This document shows, piece after piece, positions 29,490 to 38,166 of a stretch of 60,441 bases of DNA. Each line of letters begins with the position of its first letter. Position 1 is the first letter of the stretch. The stretch is from Myxococcota bacterium (GTDB lineage: Bacteria > Myxococcota > JAJVIH01): contig JAJVIH010000049.1 in NCBI GenBank assembly GCA_022072125.1, forward strand, positions 1 through 60,441, in the 5' to 3' direction. Under the pieces are notes generated by a model. That model had not been told where the DNA came from and did no database searches. It worked only from the letters and a program-made list of their open reading frames with translations. Made by a program: the position numbers and the translations under genes.

Positions 29490-30602
29490 TCAGAACTGAA
29501 AACGCGCGCCCAGTTGCGTGACCACACCGCCAGCGGGGGCCAGCAGACCCTCGCCGGGGTTGGAGGAGCCCGGAGGCGCGCTGACCCGGACCCCAGGAAT
29601 GAACAGGTAGCCGCCCTCCAGGAAAATGGAGGCCGACGACGAAGGAAAAATGACCACGCCCGCCGATGGTTGGGCCCAGCCGGTGAACTGCCGCCCCTGA
29701 ATAACCTCATCCTCCCGGGAACGGGTTTTGGCGTACCCAGCCTGACGGAAAGCCACCCCGCCGCTGACCTGAACAAAGGGCGTCAGGGAGCGGGCGTCCG
29801 GAAACAAACGCAACATGACCTTGGGACCAAACAAGGTTTGCGACAGATCATATTCCGCTTCCGCCGATCCATCCCGCGCGATGGATCGGCCCGGATTGAG
29901 TTGCAGCACTCCCCCCAGCGAAACCGGGCCGAAGCGATGGTCCACGCCAATGTTGAACGACGCGCTGAGCTTCGCGCTTTCGCTCAACAGGATGAAGGGA
30001 CCCACTCCAAAATGAATGCCGGTGTCCGGATACGATACCCGCGACTGGGCCGGTTCTTCAGTGGGAGAATCGGGAACAATCTCCCCCGCCAACTCCGCGG
30101 GCGCGGGCTCCGGGCGCGGCGCGCTGGCAAGCAAGGCGCCGGCGCAGGCGTCCGGCCGCGTCCGGTGGCAGGGCTCGCTCCTGCGCCAAACTTCCCCGCC
30201 GCTGGTTGGAGGAATGATCTGTGCGGTCCAGGTGATGGGCGCAACGGCTTCCGGCCCCTCCCGGCTCAACAGGAGGAGGCGTTCGACGCGCAACTCCGCC
30301 GCGCGTTTGATGATGCAGGGCCGATCACATCCTGGAACGCTGTCCAGAACCACCACCAGATCCCACCCATGATCCCGCAGCGCGGAAACCACCGCACGGC
30401 GCAACTCCAGCGCCCCGGCGCCCGGAAGCTCCCGCGGGGTCAGTACCGCCACCGCCATCCCCCGCGGAATATCCATTGCGGCCGGGGTGGCTCCCGCGTC
30501 CCCATCACCAGCCCTTGCCGCGGATGGACAAACCAGCAGCAGGAACGCCGCGGCAGCCCACAAGGAACCGGGGAATCCGGTTATCGCGGCCTGGCCAGAC
30601 AC
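29490..30602 (-). CDS. Exported barrel-like protein with N-terminal periplasmic domain
   Basis: About 370 residues. A hydrophobic signal segment (LWAAAAFLLLVCPSAARAG) is followed by an alpha/beta domain (about 45-130; GMAVAVLTPRELPGAGALELR) that recalls periplasmic lipoprotein-biogenesis or CsgG-like sensor domains. A Pro/Glu linker and about 170 residues of amphipathic strands end in the aromatic LGARFQF, as in outer-membrane barrels. Two Cys (CDRPC) sit in the first domain. The start is uncertain: ATG 30653 would overlap the upstream lipoprotein gene by 73 bp, so GTG 30602 is given; TTG 30563 is also possible. Function unknown. It sits between a small lipoprotein and maf. Confidence 0.58.
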   Translation of the reverse strand: MSGQAAITGFPGSLWAAAAFLLLVCPSAARAGDGDAGATPAAMDIPRGMAVAVLTPRELPGAGALELRRAVVSALRDHGWDLVVVLDSVPGCDRPCIIKRAAELRVERLLLLSREGPEAVAPITWTAQIIPPTSGGEVWRRSEPCHRTRPDACAGALLASAPRPEPAPAELAGEIVPDSPTEEPAQSRVSYPDTGIHFGVGPFILLSESAKLSASFNIGVDHRFGPVSLGGVLQLNPGRSIARDGSAEAEYDLSQTLFGPKVMLRLFPDARSLTPFVQVSGGVAFRQAGYAKTRSREDEVIQGRQFTGWAQPSAGVVIFPSSSASIFLEGGYLFIPGVRVSAPPGSSNPGEGLLAPAGGVVTQLGARFQF

Positions 30603-30889
30603 TGCGCAAAAGTTTCGCAGGATTGATCCTTTGAATTTGAATCCGGCGCGCAACCCAGCACCTTCGCGGCGTCGTTTTCACATTGCTGGGTGCAAAGGGA
30701 CGTGGTTTTGCTGTCGCATCCCAACTCACTGCAGATGCAGGCGCATCCGTTGGGGTCCTGTTTGCAGGCGGCGGACTGGCCGCCATCGCCGGAGGTTCCG
30801 CCATCATTGGTGGTGGAACTGTCGCCGCACGCGCTCAGCGCCAACGCGGAAACCATGGCCAGCGCCAGCAGAATCTTCTTCTTGCCCAT
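30581..30889 (-). CDS. Small Cys-rich lipoprotein
   Basis: 102-residue lipoprotein. Signal peptide with lipobox ALSAC (Cys21), then a Gly/Ser/Thr-rich linker and a compact C-terminal domain with nine Cys (from ACKQDPNGCACIC onwards) that probably forms disulphides. AGGAG lies at 30893-30897, just before the ATG. The same sort of short Cys-rich domain recurs in this genome segment (40287-40535 and the large lipoproteins). No function can be assigned. Confidence 0.7.
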   Translation of the reverse strand: MGKKKILLALAMVSALALSACGDSSTTNDGGTSGDGGQSAACKQDPNGCACICSELGCDSKTTSLCTQQCENDAAKVLGCAPDSNSKDQSCETFAQCLARPR

Positions 30890-31002
30890 ATCAACTCCTG
30901 GTTGGAAATAGCGCCCGCGCAGGCTATCCGCGAGCCGCCGGAGGGTCAATGCCAGGGCAATTGGAGCGGAAAATGGATAGGTCAGACGGTCAAATCCCCT
31001 GG

Positions 31003-31020
31003 GGCCGGCCTGCGCCGGCC
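31003..31020. other. GC-rich palindrome in the gap before cutA
   Basis: GGCCGGC (31003-31009) and GCCGGCC (31014-31020) form a perfect stem with a 4-nt loop in the 231-bp divergent gap. There is no T-tract. Nothing else is seen in this gap except the AGGGAGG ribosome site of cutA (31110-31116). Confidence 0.35.
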
Positions 31021-31120
31021 TCAAAGCGCGGCAATGGGCTCCCCCGCACACGGGCGGGTTTTTCCGGCGTGAACTTGATCCGTGGTTCGGATAGAGTCCG
31101 GATACGCATAGGGAGGCCCC

Positions 31121-31453
31121 ATGGCAACAGGGCATATAGCCGTCTTCGTCACAATGGACACGCCCCAAAACGCACGCCAACTGGCCCGGCTGATCATCGA
31201 GGCGCGGCTGGCGGCCTGCGTCAACATCAGCGGCGGCGTCACCTCGGTCTACCGCTGGAATGGCGCGATGCATGAAGATGGCGAGCAGTTGCTCATCATC
31301 AAAACCCTGGCGTCGCGGCTGGAGGAGTTGACTGACTTCATCCGCAAGAATCATCACTATGAATTGCCAGAGGTCATCGCCCTGCCCATTCTCGGCGGAA
31401 ATATCCCTTATCTCGCCTGGCTGGGACGCGAAAGCGCGCCAAACCATGAATAA
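31121..31453 (+). CDS. cutA: CutA family divalent-cation tolerance protein
   Basis: 110-residue trimeric ferredoxin-like protein. Family landmarks: AVFVTMDTPQNARQLARLI, RLAACVNIS-GVTSVYRW, and the C-terminal HHYELPEVIALPI-GGN-PYLAWL. CutA has been linked to copper tolerance in E. coli, but its biochemical role is still unsettled. AGGGAGG at 31110-31116 is a strong ribosome site. The last 8 bp overlap the start of the following unknown gene, implying translational coupling. Confidence 0.93.
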   Translation: MATGHIAVFVTMDTPQNARQLARLIIEARLAACVNISGGVTSVYRWNGAMHEDGEQLLIIKTLASRLEELTDFIRKNHHYELPEVIALPILGGNIPYLAWLGRESAPNHE

Positions 31454-33257
31454 GCTGCATGAGGCGCTCCGCGCGCTGGATGATTTTTCATCGGCCCAGC
31501 GGGCGCGCGGACGCCTGGGCAGGCTGATTGGCGCCACCCTGCCCCAACGCGACGCCTTGCTGGCGGAGGAACTCGCCGCCGTGATGGAAACGGCGGAACG
31601 CGCGGGTGAAATCGCCCGCAAATTCGGCGCGCCAATCGAAATTGACGGCTCCGGCGCAAGCCTGACGGACGGCGGCGACATCTGGCAAATTCATCCCGGC
31701 GGATTCATTGATCGCGGCTACAAAACGTACCCCCATTTCGCACGGCTGGCGGCGCGCCTGCACCAGAATATCCCCGGATTTGACGGCCCGGCGCCGCTGG
31801 ACGCCTTGCTGCTGGCCGGCTTTCACGCCCTGTGGTCGCCGTCAGCCACCAACTGGCAGCCCGGACGCATGGTCATCGCCGGCGGCGGCTTGTTGACATC
31901 CATTGAACAGGCGCTTGGAGAGGAATGCCCGGACAATGGAACCGCCGTCCTGTTGCTGCGGCGCGACCATTATGAATCCCTGCTGGGCGATGTGCTGGGG
32001 CCCTTTGGCATCGCGGTCACCGCGCTGGAGGAATTTGTGGATGATGGCATTTACTGCCAGGCCGTCCGCTCCAGCTTGATGGCGCAGGGAATCGCCAGCG
32101 CGGAGCGTCCCCTCAAACCGGACCAGGTAGCGGCGATCTCCGCGGCCCTGCGCGTGGAACTGCCGCGCCGCTTGACCCTGGTGGAGGCGGAACCGGGCGC
32201 CGCGGCCAAACGCGAGCGGGACAAACTCGCGGAACTGCATTCCATGGTTCAGGCGGGCAAGGCGATCCCTTCCGCCGTGTTGTGGTGCGGCAAGGTAAAC
32301 GGCCTGCCGTCCGAAAGCGCGTTTGATGATCTGGTCAGGGCGCGCGTCACCCAGCGGGTGGCTTCACCGCGCGGATCGCTGGACGGCAAACGCACCCTGC
32401 AATTTATCAGCGAGGCGCTGCAACTGCTGGGGCCCGATGGCCGCTACATCCGCGTGGCGGCCTATCGAAAGGACGACCCCGAGCCAGGCCGCATTGGCGA
32501 AAGCATGTTTCACGCGCTGTACGGCGCGGGCGCGGATCCGCAAAGCGGACAGGGCGGCGATGGCGGATTCCTCACGCGCATCAACGTATCCAGCCTGGCG
32601 GAAACCGCACGGGCGCGCGGCGTTCCGCTTAAACTCCAGAACGGAACGGAGGAATGGGCGAAAATCAATCCGATGCCCGCGCCGCTGATCGGAAAATACA
32701 TCCGCGAGCGGCTGATCCGCGATGGCGTCTACTCCGCCGCGGCGGATGGAACGCTGGTCAACTCGCGCACCGGCAAACCGCTGACCGCCGCGCATTTCAC
32801 GCGGCAGGCCAGGTCCCTCGCGACCACCTTCGGAACCTTTTTTCTGAAATTCCAGAACACCCATCCGCTGTCGCTGGTGGTGCTGCGGCGCACCGGACTC
32901 GTCTCCGCCATGGCGGCGCGCGCCGCCGGCAAGTTCGCGTTCGTGCTGTCGTTTCTGGCGCGCGCGCAGGGTTACGCGGGCATCGTCAAATCCGGTCCGG
33001 TGGACCTGGCGGGAGAGGCCATTACTTCCATCCTGGCGCATGGCATGACAACCCGCGGCGATCACGGGATGGCCCAGGCCCTGCTCAGCGGAGAAATCAC
33101 GCCCGCATTGACCTTTCAGATGGGAATGCCGCTGGCTCCCGGCGATCTGGTGGACGAAGGAACGCCGCAGCAGCACGACGGCGTCGAGGAGCGCCGCCGC
33201 GACAAACGCCCGCCGCGCGAGGATTCCATCCTTCACATCTTCCCCGCGCTGGATTGA
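31446..33257 (+). CDS. Unknown 603-residue protein coupled to cutA
   Basis: I do not recognise this protein. It has no signal peptide or clear membrane helix, so it is probably cytoplasmic. The N-terminal third is helical (ALLAEELAAVMETAERAGE). The middle holds a hydrophobic loop GRMVIAGGGLLTSIEQAL. A Gly-rich stretch (GAGADPQSGQGGDGGFL) falls near residue 365. The C-terminal part (QGYAGIVKSGPVDLAGE, ITPALTFQMGMPLAPG) faintly recalls nitroreductase-like folds, not enough to assign. The extreme C-terminus is Arg/Asp-rich. ATG 31446 overlaps cutA by 8 bp. Codon use matches the neighbours, so it is a genuine resident gene. Confidence 0.72.
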   Translation: MNKLHEALRALDDFSSAQRARGRLGRLIGATLPQRDALLAEELAAVMETAERAGEIARKFGAPIEIDGSGASLTDGGDIWQIHPGGFIDRGYKTYPHFARLAARLHQNIPGFDGPAPLDALLLAGFHALWSPSATNWQPGRMVIAGGGLLTSIEQALGEECPDNGTAVLLLRRDHYESLLGDVLGPFGIAVTALEEFVDDGIYCQAVRSSLMAQGIASAERPLKPDQVAAISAALRVELPRRLTLVEAEPGAAAKRERDKLAELHSMVQAGKAIPSAVLWCGKVNGLPSESAFDDLVRARVTQRVASPRGSLDGKRTLQFISEALQLLGPDGRYIRVAAYRKDDPEPGRIGESMFHALYGAGADPQSGQGGDGGFLTRINVSSLAETARARGVPLKLQNGTEEWAKINPMPAPLIGKYIRERLIRDGVYSAAADGTLVNSRTGKPLTAAHFTRQARSLATTFGTFFLKFQNTHPLSLVVLRRTGLVSAMAARAAGKFAFVLSFLARAQGYAGIVKSGPVDLAGEAITSILAHGMTTRGDHGMAQALLSGEITPALTFQMGMPLAPGDLVDEGTPQQHDGVEERRRDKRPPREDSILHIFPALD

Positions 33258-33300
33258 TAGCCGCCGCGCCCCAGCCATGAGCGATGGGGGAGCACACTGC

Positions 33301-34521
33301 TCAGGCGGCGTACAGGCGGACTTCCTTCTGGATGAAATGCAGCATGTCCAGGCATTCCTGATAATCGGGATGCCGGAAGATGATGTAGCCGTCGGACTGA
33401 ATGGTCATGCGCCAGTCGCGGCGCGGGGCGCCGATGGGCAGCAACCCGTTCACGCACAGGGCCGGGCCAAGGCGGCGGTACATCCAGTCGAGGTTTTCGT
33501 AGCGGACAATGCGGCCCTGGCCAATTGCGCGCTTGAAGACCTCGCCGCTGTGATATTTGCGGGCGGGCACGGCTTCGAACACGCCCCAGCAAACCGAGCG
33601 CGCCCATTCGCGGAAAATGTCAAAGTCGTTGCAGTAGTTGTACTGGTCAGGGAAGTTGTTGCCGCCCACGCGCGCGCCGATCTCGCCGAAAACCACTTCT
33701 CCATCCGCCTTGCGGTACCACTCCATGTGTGTGAAACCGGTGCCCATTCCCAGGGCTTTCAGCACCTTGCGTCCCAGTTCAATGCCCTTGTCCAGGCCGG
33801 GGTGGGTGTAGGGATTGCGGAACACAAGCTGCGCCGGGCTGATCCATTCATGGGTGTGGTAATCCAGCGGACGCGGATGGTACTGCGCCACACTCTCGAA
33901 CACCGGCGAGCCGTTGATGCACACCGTGTCATAAGTGAACTCCTCTCCATCCACGAATTCCTCGACATTGGCGAGGGTGACATGAGCGAGCAACGGAAGG
34001 ATGCGCTCCAGTTCCGCCTTGTTGCGCACCAGGTAGGTGTCCCGGGAGCCCGCCCCGGAGATGGGCTTCACCACGACGGGATACCCGATGGCTTCCGCCG
34101 CCTCCCGTACTTCCTTCGCGGTGGTTACGCGGCGCCATTCCGGCACGCGGATGCCCGCGTCATACGCGCGCTGGCGCATCACGCTCTTGTCGCGGAAGCC
34201 CAGGGAAACATCGGCCGGCATGCCCGGAACGCCCAGCGCGTCACGCAGGTAGGCGGCCAGCATCACAAACATTTCGTACAAACATTCAATGCGATCCGGC
34301 CCGATCTTGCGGGCCCATGGCAGAATATGCTGGTACGCCTGCTGGGTGTTCGACAGGCTGGGAACCTGCAAATACCCGCTCAGTGCGTCCCGCACCATTT
34401 GCGGCAGGTGCTCGTGCGGGGTTTCGCCCACGCCATAGACCTGCGCCCCGACCTCCGCCAATCCGCGCGTGAAATCATGCATCTGCCGCGTGGCGGTGGG
34501 CGCAATAAAGATCACCTTCAT
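33301..34521 (-). CDS. ATP-grasp domain protein
   Basis: 406-residue cytoplasmic enzyme of the ATP-grasp fold (carboxylate-amine/thiol ligases). An N-terminal Rossmann-like pre-ATP domain (KVIFIAPTATRQM), ATP-binding VVKPISGAGSRDTYLV (about 150-165), VEEFVDGEEFTYD, and the Mg-binding MEWYRKADGEVVFGEIGARVGG (split over about 265-290, with conserved Glu and Asn) follow in family order. This resembles the biotin-carboxylase-like ATP-grasp group used for peptide or amino-acid ligation. It lies downstream of the flotillin gene with a 68-bp gap. The substrate is unknown. Confidence 0.8.
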   Translation of the reverse strand: MKVIFIAPTATRQMHDFTRGLAEVGAQVYGVGETPHEHLPQMVRDALSGYLQVPSLSNTQQAYQHILPWARKIGPDRIECLYEMFVMLAAYLRDALGVPGMPADVSLGFRDKSVMRQRAYDAGIRVPEWRRVTTAKEVREAAEAIGYPVVVKPISGAGSRDTYLVRNKAELERILPLLAHVTLANVEEFVDGEEFTYDTVCINGSPVFESVAQYHPRPLDYHTHEWISPAQLVFRNPYTHPGLDKGIELGRKVLKALGMGTGFTHMEWYRKADGEVVFGEIGARVGGNNFPDQYNYCNDFDIFREWARSVCWGVFEAVPARKYHSGEVFKRAIGQGRIVRYENLDWMYRRLGPALCVNGLLPIGAPRRDWRMTIQSDGYIIFRHPDYQECLDMLHFIQKEVRLYAA

Positions 34522-34589
34522 CGTGACTCCTTCGATGGTGGATCATGACGGCCGGAAGAGACAGGACTTGGACCGGCGCGATTCCGGGG

Positions 34590-36254
34590 TCAGGCTTCCT
34601 TTTTGGAAACGGGCGGAGGATTCTTGCCTGATTTCCTGCCCTCCGAATCCATGACCGTGCCGAGAACCTGGGGCAGATCAATCCCCGCCTGGCGGGCCAG
34701 ATCATGGACCGGCGGCAGCGCGGTGATGAGCCCGCGCAGGAAATTCGCGGTGCTCCCGCCCGATCCGTCGCCATTCCCGTTTTCCCAGACCGTGACCTTG
34801 TCAATCTTGAGGTTCTGGATGGCCTTGACTTGCTCCGAAACCAGTTCGGGCAGCTTTTCGATGATAAGCAGGGTGGGTCCCAGTTCCTTGTGGTCGCCGC
34901 AGACGTTGAGCAGCTCCTCGTAGCCCTTGGCCTTGGCTTCCAGCACCTTGCGCGTGCCTTCCGCCTCGGCGGTGTATTTGGCGAGCACGGCGTCGGCCTC
35001 GCCGCGGGCGATGCGGCGCAGGCGCTCGGCTTCCGCCTCGGCGTCCACCTCGATCTTCTTCTTTTCGATTTCCTGGCGGGCCAGTTCGTCCTTGGACAGC
35101 CGGGCGAGTTCCTGTTCTTTTTCCGCGATCAACACATCGCGGGCCGAATTGGCCAGCGCCACCTGACCGGTGCGCTGCGCATCCGCCTGACGCTGCTCAA
35201 GCTGGGCGTTGTATTCGGCGATTTCCGCCTTGGCCGTGTTCTCGCCCTTGACCGCGTCGGCTTCCAGCGCCGCGACCGCCACGCGCTGATCGCGCTGGGC
35301 GCGCTTCTTGCCCTCTTCCGCCTTGGCTTTCTGCTCCGCAACCGCCACGTCCTGCTCGCGGTGCGACTGGGCCTCGCCGGACACGCCTTCCGCCTCCAAC
35401 CGTGCGACGGTGATGCGCTGATCGCGTTCGGCCTCCTTCTGTCCCATGGCGCTCTGGGCGACCTGCTGGGCGACCAGCACCTCTTTTTCCCGGTTGGCGT
35501 TGGCCTCGCCGATGGCGCCGTCCTTTTCCTGCAGCGCCACCTCGACCTTGGCCTTCTGGATGGCCTCGGCGGCGGCCTTCTTGCCGATGGCCTCGATGTA
35601 TCCCGACTCGTCGGTGATGTCGCGGATATTCACGTTGATGACTTCGAGACCGATCTTGTTCAACTCAAAGTTGACGTTCTTGTTGATCTGGTCGAGGAAT
35701 TTTTCGCGGTCCTGGTTGATTTCCTCGATGGACAGGGTGGCGATGACCAGGCGGAGCTGGCCCAGGATGATATCCCGCGCCTGGGCGGCGATCTGCTGAT
35801 CATTCAATGAAAGCAGACGCTCGGCGGCGCTGTTCATGATGGATGGTTCTGTGGAAATGCCCACGGTGAACGTCGCCGGAACATTGACCCGGATATTCTT
35901 TTTAGACAGCGCGCCCAGCAGGTCAATTTCGATGGTGATCGGCTCCAGCGACAGGTAGGCGTAATCCTGAACCAGCGGCCACACGTAGGCGCCGCCGCCG
36001 TGCATGCAACGGGCGGCCTTTTCGCCAGTGAAAGAACCGTAAATCACCAGCACCCGGTTGGAAGGACAACGCTTGTACTGCTTGGCGAGGAAAATCAGAA
36101 AGAACAGAATCAGGGCGATCACCGTCAAAACGACGGCGACGGAAAACTTGCCAATTCCACCCGAGGAGTCGCTGGCCGCCTTTCCAGCCTCACCGTACTC
36201 GGAAAGCTGGGCGACCAATGCGCTCAATACTGGATGCAAAAGGATGTGGTCCAT
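34590..36254 (-). CDS. Flotillin-like SPFH protein
   Basis: 554-residue scaffold of membrane microdomains. An N-terminal membrane segment (about 38-58, VAVVLTVIALILFFLIFLA) is followed by CPSNRVLVIYG and the SPFH/PHB domain (about 75-270). A long Ala/Glu-rich coiled coil (about 270-440, EKEVLVAQQVAQSAM and similar repeats) and a C-terminal region come after, as in FloT/YuaG. Flotillins organise lipid rafts and protease complexes. There is no NfeD partner adjacent, unlike the QmcA homologue at 59203. Direction and spacing suggest co-transcription with the ATP-grasp gene downstream. Confidence 0.9.
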   Translation of the reverse strand: MDHILLHPVLSALVAQLSEYGEAGKAASDSSGGIGKFSVAVVLTVIALILFFLIFLAKQYKRCPSNRVLVIYGSFTGEKAARCMHGGGAYVWPLVQDYAYLSLEPITIEIDLLGALSKKNIRVNVPATFTVGISTEPSIMNSAAERLLSLNDQQIAAQARDIILGQLRLVIATLSIEEINQDREKFLDQINKNVNFELNKIGLEVINVNIRDITDESGYIEAIGKKAAAEAIQKAKVEVALQEKDGAIGEANANREKEVLVAQQVAQSAMGQKEAERDQRITVARLEAEGVSGEAQSHREQDVAVAEQKAKAEEGKKRAQRDQRVAVAALEADAVKGENTAKAEIAEYNAQLEQRQADAQRTGQVALANSARDVLIAEKEQELARLSKDELARQEIEKKKIEVDAEAEAERLRRIARGEADAVLAKYTAEAEGTRKVLEAKAKGYEELLNVCGDHKELGPTLLIIEKLPELVSEQVKAIQNLKIDKVTVWENGNGDGSGGSTANFLRGLITALPPVHDLARQAGIDLPQVLGTVMDSEGRKSGKNPPPVSKKEA

Positions 36255-36350
36255 GTTCCCCTCACTGGTGACGGCCGGGCTTGAACTGGATGTAGCACAA
36301 GGTCCGGGCGATCATCCAGCGGCCTTCCCTGGCCTCGCTTCGCCGCGCGG

Positions 36351-37904
36351 CTACTTGCCCTTGCTCACCCCTGTCAGCGTGCGCACGCAATCCTGCTGGA
36401 AACGGGGCTTGTTGGAATCATCGCAGGTTTTCTGCGGATCATTGCTGACCACCACAAAAGCGGCGGTATGAGTCCCATTGGTTTTGGGCGCGTAGACCAC
36501 CTCGAATGTCACGGCGTTTTTGGCGTCGCTGCAATCGAGCGCCGCGCCGGGGTCCGGCTTCACAATGGTTCCTTTCGCCGGGATATTGTTGAAGGTGAAC
36601 TCGCTGCCGGCCTGTTTGATCTGGATATCCAGCACGCCCAGGTCCGCCGTGCCTACGTTGCAGATCGAGAAGGTGGTTTTGTCCTCGGTGGTCTTGCCAT
36701 CCGAATCAAACGAAGCGTTCGCCGGAAACACCTGAATCGAGGGCGCGGGGGCGGCGGCCCGCAACTGGATCTCCACGCCATCGCGCGGGGCCAACGGGTC
36801 GTTCGACATGACGATCACGCGGCCCAGCGCGCTGGTGGCCTGCGACGGCGTATATTTGACGGCGACCTCCGCCTTCGAGGACGGATCGCCCGCCTTCAGT
36901 TTCAATGCGGATGCGGCGGAAGTCAGGCCCGCGGGAAGCGTGAGCGTGAATTCCTTCGCCGTATTCTCGGCGAAGCGGATGGGAGCGGGAGTTCCCGGAT
37001 CGCCATCCTCCTCGATCACCAGATCCTGCCCGGGATCACCCACGTTGGTGATGGTGAAGACGCGCTCTCCCGACGATACGCCAGTCCCGAAATCCAGCAG
37101 TTGCGGCTGCGCCTGAATGACCGGGGCGACGCCCTTCCCCCTCAGGTTGACGGTGATGGGCGGGCGGGCCGAGTCGCGGGCCCGGATTTCCAGTTTGCCC
37201 GTGTACGCCTTGCGCGCATTCGGGGAGAACAGAACCGTGATGTCGAATTTCCCGCCCGGGGGAATCGAGGTTCCCGGTTCGGCGCCCTTGATCAGGTCGA
37301 AGGCCCCGATGCCGTCATCGGTGGGGTTTTCGGTGAAGGCCGCCTTCTCGATCACCAGGGGGATATTGCCGTCATTGTTGATGGTGGATGACTCAGTGGC
37401 GTTGGTCCCCACCGGGACCTCGCCAAAATCAATATCCCGCGAGGTGACAATGGCCTCGACGCCATTGCCCTCCAGCGGCACGATGATGCGCTTCGCGGTT
37501 TCATTGTCGGTCAGGATTTCAATCGAGGCGGATTCCTTGCCCTTGTCCTTCGGCGCGAACACGGCCTTGAACACAAATTCGCGGCTGGGTTCGACGCGGA
37601 TGGTTCCGGTGACCCCTTCCAGGGCGAACTCCGGGCTGGACTCGCCGGTCAGCTTGATGCTCTCCACCTTGAGGGTGAACGTGCCCTTGCTGCGTATGGC
37701 GATATCAATCTTCTTGGCGCTCTGTACTGGCACGTCGCCGAAGTCCACCGGCTGCGCCGATGGATCGATGGTTTTGTCTCCGTCCCTGGCCACCACTTCC
37801 ACTTCGCTTTTGAGGGCGGTGAAGGTTTCTTCGCAGTCACAGCCCGCCGCTGAAAACAGGGCGATGAAGGCCGCGGCCAGCAACCAGCGCGACAGGGTTC
37901 TCAT
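36351..37904 (-). CDS. Choice-of-anchor-D / HYDIN-like repeat lipoprotein
   Basis: 517-residue lipoprotein: ATG 37904 gives the signal peptide with lipobox SAAGC (Cys22); AAGGA lies upstream. The mature part consists of about four Ig-like beta-sandwich repeats. Each opens with a DFG-VPVG or DFGTGVSSGE motif and holds an ANDNETA-like or NPLAP-type loop, as seen in choice-of-anchor-D and ASPM-SPD-2-Hydin modules. Such proteins are common at the surface of Myxococcota and related bacteria. The C-terminus holds two Cys pairs. Function is unknown; a structural or adhesive role is an inference. Confidence 0.8.
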   Translation of the reverse strand: MRTLSRWLLAAAFIALFSAAGCDCEETFTALKSEVEVVARDGDKTIDPSAQPVDFGDVPVQSAKKIDIAIRSKGTFTLKVESIKLTGESSPEFALEGVTGTIRVEPSREFVFKAVFAPKDKGKESASIEILTDNETAKRIIVPLEGNGVEAIVTSRDIDFGEVPVGTNATESSTINNDGNIPLVIEKAAFTENPTDDGIGAFDLIKGAEPGTSIPPGGKFDITVLFSPNARKAYTGKLEIRARDSARPPITVNLRGKGVAPVIQAQPQLLDFGTGVSSGERVFTITNVGDPGQDLVIEEDGDPGTPAPIRFAENTAKEFTLTLPAGLTSAASALKLKAGDPSSKAEVAVKYTPSQATSALGRVIVMSNDPLAPRDGVEIQLRAAAPAPSIQVFPANASFDSDGKTTEDKTTFSICNVGTADLGVLDIQIKQAGSEFTFNNIPAKGTIVKPDPGAALDCSDAKNAVTFEVVYAPKTNGTHTAAFVVVSNDPQKTCDDSNKPRFQQDCVRTLTGVSKGK

Positions 37905-38166
37905 GTGGATTCCTTCCATGAAATCAAGCCAGGATCGTTAGCACGGGCGCGCAAACCCGGTCAAAAGGGCGCCATGCCTTCCGCCCGCGGAACCCCGTCT
38001 GACACCGCATTCAGCTTGCACCGGATTGCGCGGGGATTCGCCGATCCCGCCGCATGGATTCCGGATGGATGACGGCAAGGGCGCGGCGCGTCATGGGAGG
38101 CGGCTTTACCGGAAACGCCGCTGGCGCTATGGTTCCTTAGGCTGCCGGTGCAAAGGGGATACGGGA

